The position numbers and the translations under genes are program-made. Shown here piece after piece: positions 33,196-37,655 of a stretch of DNA of 37,655 nucleotides (positions are counted from its first letter, which is position 1; each line of letters starts with the position of its first letter). Origin of the DNA: Eubacteriaceae bacterium (GTDB lineage Bacteria > Bacillota > Clostridia > Eubacteriales > Anaerofustaceae); contig JAAYHF010000123.1 in the NCBI GenBank assembly GCA_012727485.1, positions 1-37,655 on the forward strand, given 5' to 3'. Under the pieces are notes generated by a model. The model saw only the letters and a program-made list of their open reading frames with translations, was not told the DNA's origin and ran no database searches.

Positions 33196-34671
33196 CTATT
33201 CAACCAATTCCAAATTCTGACCGTTCGCATCCACCCTATAGAGCTTATCGTCCTCTTTGTTTATGTAAAAGACCCAGCCGTCTGCTATGGAGATGCTCTC
33301 CGCTTTGTGGGGGCTTATTTCCACAGCGGCGTTTTTATTCAGCGGCAGTTTGTAAATATGCTGTTTATTCACTCCGCTGTGGGCGATGATGCCATAATCG
33401 GAAACGGTTAGGTAATAAAAATAGTCGGAATAAAGCTCGGTGTCCTCAAAGGTGGTCATATTCATCGCACGGACGGAGGAAGCCTTTGAGGAGGGAGCGA
33501 GGGTATAGACGATATAGCCGTCGGATAAGGCGATGCTGTCCACACTCTGTTCGGAGAGTTTCACAGGCTCGCTTCCGTCCAAATTAACCCTCCACATACA
33601 GCCGCCGTCCGCCTGATTGCTGTAATATACTTTTCCTTCGGCGATGGCGAAGTGGTAAAGTTTATCTATCTCGTTGAGCATTTGCGGATTGGTTCCGTCA
33701 AGGTTCATGCTTGTCAGGTGGAGGGATTTTCTGCCGTCTTTAAAATAAAGCTTATTATCTATAATGCGTAAACCCTCCGTGTGTCCTTCGAAAAGCAATT
33801 CGGTTGCGCTCCCGTCGATTTTTGTGCGATGAATGGAGCTTGGCGAATTGAAATCGCTGTAATAAACCCAGCCGTCGTAAACGCTTATATTCTTAACGCC
33901 GCCTTCGGTCAGCTTGACTTTATTCTTTCCGTTCGCCTCCATTTTATATAAGCAGTGGTTGTCATTGGAGGAATAATAGATCATTCCTTCATAAGAGGCG
34001 GCTATTCCGCCGTTGGAAAGATTGCATTGCAAATTGCCTGTGGTGTAGCTGTTTTCGGGATCTTCAATAAAAGCTCCTTCGTTGGAGGGCACCGCCACCG
34101 ATGAGGGCGTTTTTCCGCCCGCTTCACCTTTATTAATTAACTTGCCCGCCGCCCATGCCCCTCCGCCGACGATAAGGGCACCCGCCAAAATATAGGAGAG
34201 GATTTTAACGGCGCTTGCTTTTTTCCTTTTTATTTTAACGGGCTGTATTTTTTGGATATTGTCCGTATCCATATCCAAAACCGCAAGCACCCGCTTTGTG
34301 AGCTGTTCGATATGATCGCTGAGCTGTCCGTCAAAGGCGTCCAGCCAATGAATGGCATTCAAATAATACTCCATACTGCCCGTGGGGGGGATATTGTCAA
34401 TTTTGAAGGGGATAAGGGTGAGCTGGGAGGAAACGGCCTTTGCCACTTCCCTGATGACCTGTTTGGAAATATTCGAGGATTCCGAGAAAACAAGTACAAA
34501 GACCTTTCCCCGGGGAATGGCTTCAATTATCGCATTCGCCCATTCCTTGCCCGGCTCTATATCCCTCGGGGCGTACCAACAGCGAATGGAATTTCGCTCC
34601 AATCCGGAGCAAATTGCGTCCGCCACCTGCTTGTCCTTGTGCGAGTAACTTATGAATACATCGTGTGCCAT
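33196..34671 (-). CDS. TIR-domain transmembrane protein with extracytoplasmic DUF5050-like beta-propeller
   Basis: Receptor-like protein, 491 aa. The start is ATG 34671 (MAHDVFISYSHKDK) because GGAGGG lies 3 nt upstream; the 63 residues before it in the track are not TIR sequence. Residues 1-135 are a bacterial TIR domain: VFISYSHKDKQVAD, CWYAPRDIEPGKEWANAI (BB-loop region), VFVLVFSESSNIS and QVIREV, with Glu75 at the place of the NADase catalytic Glu. A basic stretch KIKRKK (146-151) precedes one membrane helix (about 157-175), so the TIR faces the cytoplasm. From about 200 to the end are repeats of the type DGWVYYS..LYRM..DG....L (DUF5050/WD40-like propeller), outside the cell. First gene of the TIR-AKR-GyrI operon. 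Confidence 0.88.
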   Translation of the reverse strand: MAHDVFISYSHKDKQVADAICSGLERNSIRCWYAPRDIEPGKEWANAIIEAIPRGKVFVLVFSESSNISKQVIREVAKAVSSQLTLIPFKIDNIPPTGSMEYYLNAIHWLDAFDGQLSDHIEQLTKRVLAVLDMDTDNIQKIQPVKIKRKKASAVKILSYILAGALIVGGGAWAAGKLINKGEAGGKTPSSVAVPSNEGAFIEDPENSYTTGNLQCNLSNGGIAASYEGMIYYSSNDNHCLYKMEANGKNKVKLTEGGVKNISVYDGWVYYSDFNSPSSIHRTKIDGSATELLFEGHTEGLRIIDNKLYFKDGRKSLHLTSMNLDGTNPQMLNEIDKLYHFAIAEGKVYYSNQADGGCMWRVNLDGSEPVKLSEQSVDSIALSDGYIVYTLAPSSKASSVRAMNMTTFEDTELYSDYFYYLTVSDYGIIAHSGVNKQHIYKLPLNKNAAVEISPHKAESISIADGWVFYINKEDDKLYRVDANGQNLELVE

Positions 34672-35074
34672 TTTCCCTCCGATAATGAAATTTGATTTTA
34701 TTATTATGGTATGTATATCATTATACTCCCTGTTTATTTGAGTCCATAAGGGTTTATCGTAATTTTTAGAGCTTGTGCTTGGTTCGCAAAGGAGCGGAAC
34801 ACTTACTGTAAACGGCTCAAAAGAATGGAATAAGAGCATTTTTACAAGCAAGCGACCCATAGGTTATAAACACAAGCATAAAAGAACAAAGCACTTTCCA
34901 TGCAAGAACAGCCTACCCAAAATTCGCTTTACCGAGCGGGGGTTACCCGTCGTAAATTTTTTTTGATGATGGCGTATATATAACCGAAATCTGCGGGGTT
35001 GCCATATATAAATCAATAAATTACTCTTTATATGCAACCTGCTTCACCGCATTTCACATGCTTTACAAAGTTTT
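34672..35074. other. Divergent intergenic region between the TIR operon and the hydrolase cassette
   Basis: About 400 nt without a supportable gene. A minus-strand TATAAT (plus-strand 34710-34715) about 40 nt before the TIR start is the likely -10 of the TIR operon; its -35 is poor. The track ORF 34775..34966 has no ribosome binding site and is Lys-rich low-complexity sequence. Confidence 0.45.
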
Positions 35075-35103
35075 TTGCTTTTCCATAAATTTAATGCTAT
35101 AAT
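35075..35103 (+). promoter_or_regulatory. Sigma-A promoter of the hydrolase-acyltransferase-DUF6320 cassette
   Basis: TTGCTT, 17-bp spacer, TATAAT; leader of about 30 nt before the TTG start. Confidence 0.8.
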
Positions 35104-35139
35104 AAATATTATAAAACCCAAAAGAGAGCAGGTGTACTA

Positions 35140-36030
35140 TTGCCCACAATCAACAGCGATCTGATGAGAGCGCAGATAAAGATATTTAAACCTCTCCTGA
35201 AAAGACTTGATATATCAGCCCAGAGGAAATTGCAGGACGCCCTGGGGAACCTGGGAGCCAAGGTCTTTTCGGACGACATCGTATATAAGGACGAACCTTT
35301 TTACAATTTCAAAGCAAGCTGGGCCATACCCATGCAGCGTTATCCGCAAAATGCCCTTTTGTACCTCCACGGCGGGGGCTACACCGCAGGCACACTGGAT
35401 TATGCGAAGGGTTTCGGCACAATCTTGGCAGATGCCACCGAAATATCCACCCTTTTCATAGGCTACAGACTCGCTCCCGAAAACCGCTTCCCCTGCGCCC
35501 TGGAGGACGCCTTCGAAGCTTATAAGAGGCTACTCACGAAATACGAGGGCAAAAACATCGCCCTGGTGGGAGAGTCTGCCGGAGGGGGGCTTTGCTATGC
35601 CCTTTGCCTTAAGATAAAAAGCGAATCCCTGCCCATGCCCGGCTGTGTTGCGACCATCTCCCCTTGGACGGATCTCACCTTAAATATGCCTTCCTTGGAA
35701 AAGAATAAGGATAAGGACCCCGTTTTATTTAAAGATGATTTGGAATTTTTCGCCCAATCTTACAGCGCGGAAAAAAGCGCCGACCCGCTGGCTTCCCCGA
35801 TTTTCGGTAATTTGAGCGATCTGCCGCCCTCGCTGATATATGTGGGATCGAGTGAAATCCTTTTGGACGATTCCCTGACCATGGCAAAGCGGCTCGAAGA
35901 ATACGGCTGTGAATGTGAATTGCATGAAGTGGAGGGAATGTGGCATGTATTTGTGCTTTACGGCACGCCGGAGGCAAAGCTTGCCCTAAAACGCATCACC
36001 TCCTTTATACACCGCCATATAGACAGATGA
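35140..36030 (+). CDS. Alpha/beta hydrolase, HSL (acetyl-esterase) family
   Basis: Serine esterase or lipase-like enzyme of the hormone-sensitive-lipase family (abhydrolase_3), 296 aa. Oxyanion-hole motif LYLHGGGY (H77-G80), nucleophile elbow GESAGGG (Ser146), catalytic acid in SSEILLDD (about Asp243/244) and catalytic His in GMWHVF (H269) are all in place. No signal peptide, so cytoplasmic. Start is TTG 35140 with GAGAGCAGGTG just upstream; no in-frame ATG fits better. It overlaps the acyltransferase by ATGA. With an acyltransferase beside it, the enzyme could remove or transfer acetyl/acyl groups on the same type of ester (inference). Confidence 0.92.
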   Translation: MPTINSDLMRAQIKIFKPLLKRLDISAQRKLQDALGNLGAKVFSDDIVYKDEPFYNFKASWAIPMQRYPQNALLYLHGGGYTAGTLDYAKGFGTILADATEISTLFIGYRLAPENRFPCALEDAFEAYKRLLTKYEGKNIALVGESAGGGLCYALCLKIKSESLPMPGCVATISPWTDLTLNMPSLEKNKDKDPVLFKDDLEFFAQSYSAEKSADPLASPIFGNLSDLPPSLIYVGSSEILLDDSLTMAKRLEEYGCECELHEVEGMWHVFVLYGTPEAKLALKRITSFIHRHIDR

Positions 36031-37337
36031 TGAACACCGCTGACCACGAAGGGCTTTCTGCGAATAGAATAAAATGGCTGAAGCTGGATAACGCGGCAAA
36101 GATTTATCCCGCCGCCGCTTCGAGAAATTGGCTCGCCATGTTCCGCCTTTCCGCCACATTGAATGAAAAGATTGATCCCCGTTGCCTCCAGGAGGCCCTG
36201 AATATCACCATAAAGCGCTTCCCCTCCTTTGCCCTGAGATTAAAGCGGGGATTGTTTTGGTATTATTTGGAACCCATCAAAACCATGCCCTTAATAGGGG
36301 AAGATGCGGGAAATCCCTGCATTAATATGCGTATGGAAAACCACAGGGGCTATATGTTCCGAGTGAGATATTACGAAAATCGCATTGCGGTTGAAATATT
36401 CCATGCCTTAACCGACGGCACGGGGGGGCTCAGTTTTCTTGAAACCCTCACCGCCCAATATTTAAGGGTGCGCCACGGCGTAAAAATACCCGCCGGGGGT
36501 TTGATTTTGGACGCAGACGAAGAACCCAAGCCCGAGGAATGGGAGGATTGCTTTGTGAAATATGCCCGCAACGCTTCCATAGGCAGGAGTCAGCCCGCCG
36601 CCTATCATATCAAGGGTACTCCCGAACCCAAGGACTTCGTCAATATCATCACCGCTTCCATTCCCGTTGATCAGATAAAAACGATCTCTAAAAAATATAA
36701 TGTATCAATAACCGAATTCATCGTGGCCAATCAACTTTTTGCGCTCCAACGAATGCAGAAAGAGGAAATAAGAGCTTCCCGCAGGGCAATGCTGTTGAAG
36801 GTGAGCGTTCCCGTAAACCTCAGGCAGTTTTACAATGCGAAGACCGTGAGGAATTTCTCAAGCTATGTTAATCCGGACATCGACCCCAAATACGGCGAAT
36901 TCACCTTTGAGGAAATATGCTCGAGGGTGAAGCATTTCATGGGATTGGAAGTGACCGAAAAGCGAATGAATGCGAGAATGAGCGCCAATGTCATGACCGA
37001 AAACAACGCCATAATCAGGGGCGCGCCTTTAATCATCAAAAACCCGGCGATGAAATTTTTCTATTATCTACAGGGCGACAGATGCAATTCCATGAATCTT
37101 TCCAATCTCGGAATAGCCTCACTGCCCGAGGAAATGGACAAATATGTGCAAAGAATCGATTTTATAATCGGCCCGCTTAGTTACAACCCCATCACCACCT
37201 CCTGCATATCCCACAAGGGAATACTTTATCTCACCTTCACGAGCAAGATAAAGGAGGCGACGATACAAAGATATATCCTGACGCAGATGGTAAAGATGGG
37301 CATTCATGTAAAAGTAGAAAGTAATCAAATGGAGTGA
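36027..37337 (+). CDS. HxxxD-motif acyltransferase, alcohol acetyltransferase/condensation-domain superfamily
   Basis: A 436-aa acyl-CoA-dependent transferase of the chloramphenicol-acetyltransferase/condensation fold (AATase, WES/PapA-like). The start is ATG 36027, overlapping the hydrolase stop by 4 nt; the longer track ORF covers hydrolase coding sequence. Active-site motif FHALTDGTGG gives H126 and D130 of HxxxDG. Further landmarks are AMFRLSATLNEKIDPRCLQEALN (typical N-terminal half), VSVPVNLRQFYNAKTVRNFSSYV (solvent-channel or DFGWG-type region) and a C-terminal SHKGILYLTFTS. Substrate unknown: an alcohol, sugar or lipid hydroxyl is likely. No phosphopantetheine carrier is nearby, so acyl-CoA rather than carrier-bound acyl is assumed. 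Confidence 0.87.
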   Translation: MMNTADHEGLSANRIKWLKLDNAAKIYPAAASRNWLAMFRLSATLNEKIDPRCLQEALNITIKRFPSFALRLKRGLFWYYLEPIKTMPLIGEDAGNPCINMRMENHRGYMFRVRYYENRIAVEIFHALTDGTGGLSFLETLTAQYLRVRHGVKIPAGGLILDADEEPKPEEWEDCFVKYARNASIGRSQPAAYHIKGTPEPKDFVNIITASIPVDQIKTISKKYNVSITEFIVANQLFALQRMQKEEIRASRRAMLLKVSVPVNLRQFYNAKTVRNFSSYVNPDIDPKYGEFTFEEICSRVKHFMGLEVTEKRMNARMSANVMTENNAIIRGAPLIIKNPAMKFFYYLQGDRCNSMNLSNLGIASLPEEMDKYVQRIDFIIGPLSYNPITTSCISHKGILYLTFTSKIKEATIQRYILTQMVKMGIHVKVESNQME

Positions 37338-37341
37338 AAAT

Positions 37342-37655
37342 ATGGCTTATTGCGTAAAATGCGGAGTTGAACTTGCGGGCGGAGAGCCCAAATGCCCTCT
37401 TTGCCAAACAAAGGTGATGCTCGCCGAGGAAGAAAGCGGAGCCGCAGTGCGCCCTTATCCGAAAAGGCTGGATAAAATAGAACAGAAGATCGACAGGAAA
37501 TACGGCGCGGTCTGCGCCTCCATGATACTCGCCATACCCATCGGGGTATCCCTCATAACGGATTTCTCCTTAAGCGGGCGCATAAGCTGGTCCGCCTATG
37601 TTATCGGGGCGGGGCTGTGCCTTTTCTTCTGGATACTTCTGCCCATGTTTTACAC
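37342..37655 (+). CDS. Zinc-ribbon membrane protein, DUF6320-like (3' truncated by window edge)
   Basis: Begins MAYCVKCGVELAGGEPKCPLC, a four-cysteine zinc ribbon (CxxC...CxxC), followed by a charged linker (RPYPKRLDKIEQKIDRKYG) and at least two hydrophobic segments (SMILAIPIGVSLI and SAYVIGAGLCLFFWILLP). This layout matches the DUF6320 family, zinc ribbon plus several membrane helices, which occurs beside this kind of acyltransferase and esterase in Clostridia as far as I recall. ATG 37342 has GGAGTG upstream, 4 nt after the acyltransferase stop, so the three genes are one operon. The reading frame continues out of the window. Function unknown. Confidence 0.8.
   Translation, partial: MAYCVKCGVELAGGEPKCPLCQTKVMLAEEESGAAVRPYPKRLDKIEQKIDRKYGAVCASMILAIPIGVSLITDFSLSGRISWSAYVIGAGLCLFFWILLPMFY

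Noticed and set aside
34775-34966. 63-aa ORF in the divergent region between the TIR operon and the hydrolase cassette
   Set aside because: Lys-rich, no ribosome binding site, no similarity I can recognise.
1-37655. CRISPR array, prophage, transposon or rRNA
   Set aside because: No regularly spaced direct repeats, no transposase, integrase or phage structural ORFs and no rRNA signature sequences were seen on either strand.

Overview
The window looks like a chromosomal stretch from a low-to-moderate GC Clostridia-type Firmicute, probably an anaerobic gut or rumen lineage. Supporting signs are strong AGGAGG-type ribosome binding sites, sigma-A promoters with 17-bp spacers, the order hslVU / rpsB-tsf-pyrH-frr, Gram-positive lipoproteins (OppA, PepSY), DegV, Ku with a ligase-only LigD, and an aldo/keto reductase carrying 4Fe-4S clusters. 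I cannot name the species. No phage, insertion sequence, integrase or CRISPR array is visible.

Layout. 1-2.0 kb: 3' part of a FabG-like short-chain dehydrogenase, then a membrane-anchored M23 peptidase (SpoIIQ-like). 2.0-7.5 kb: housekeeping block with the HslVU protease (behind a promoter overlapping a CIRCE-like operator), rpsB-tsf ending in a strong terminator, then pyrH (apparently leaderless) and frr. 7.5-9.3 kb: a SLOG-fold protein (+) converging on an AlaX-type alanyl-tRNA editing protein (-). 9.7-15.75 kb: a complete oligopeptide ABC transporter operon oppA-B-C-D-F on the minus strand. 16.0-18.1 kb: a dimethylarginine dimethylaminohydrolase-like enzyme (-), tRNA-Arg(CCG) (+) and a double-PepSY lipoprotein (-). 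18.2-20.0 kb: a two-gene non-homologous end-joining operon. 20.35-22.84 kb: a REC / degenerate GGDEF / EAL / PAS regulator. 23.1-27.4 kb: a uroporphyrinogen-decarboxylase-family methyltransferase-like protein, DegV, two back-to-back perfect palindromes, a GPH/MFS transporter and a GNAT. 27.5-28.7 kb: an RibD/DHFR-like reductase with an apparent N-terminal frameshift and a small membrane protein. 29.0-31.3 kb: a serine-hydrolase-fold/GNAT fusion lacking its catalytic residues, followed by a class-I glutamine-amidotransferase-like hydrolase. 31.5-34.7 kb: a minus-strand operon of TIR-TM-beta-propeller protein, Fe-S aldo/keto reductase and GyrI-like protein. 35.1-37.655 kb: a plus-strand cassette of alpha/beta hydrolase, HxxxD acyltransferase and a zinc-ribbon membrane protein that runs off the end.

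The first 16 kb is ordinary core genome. The most unusual content is in the right half: the tandem palindromes, the catalytically dead beta-lactamase-fold/GNAT fusion, the TIR transmembrane protein in an operon with a redox enzyme, and the hydrolase-acyltransferase-zinc-ribbon cassette, which is the best candidate for an uncharacterised pathway.
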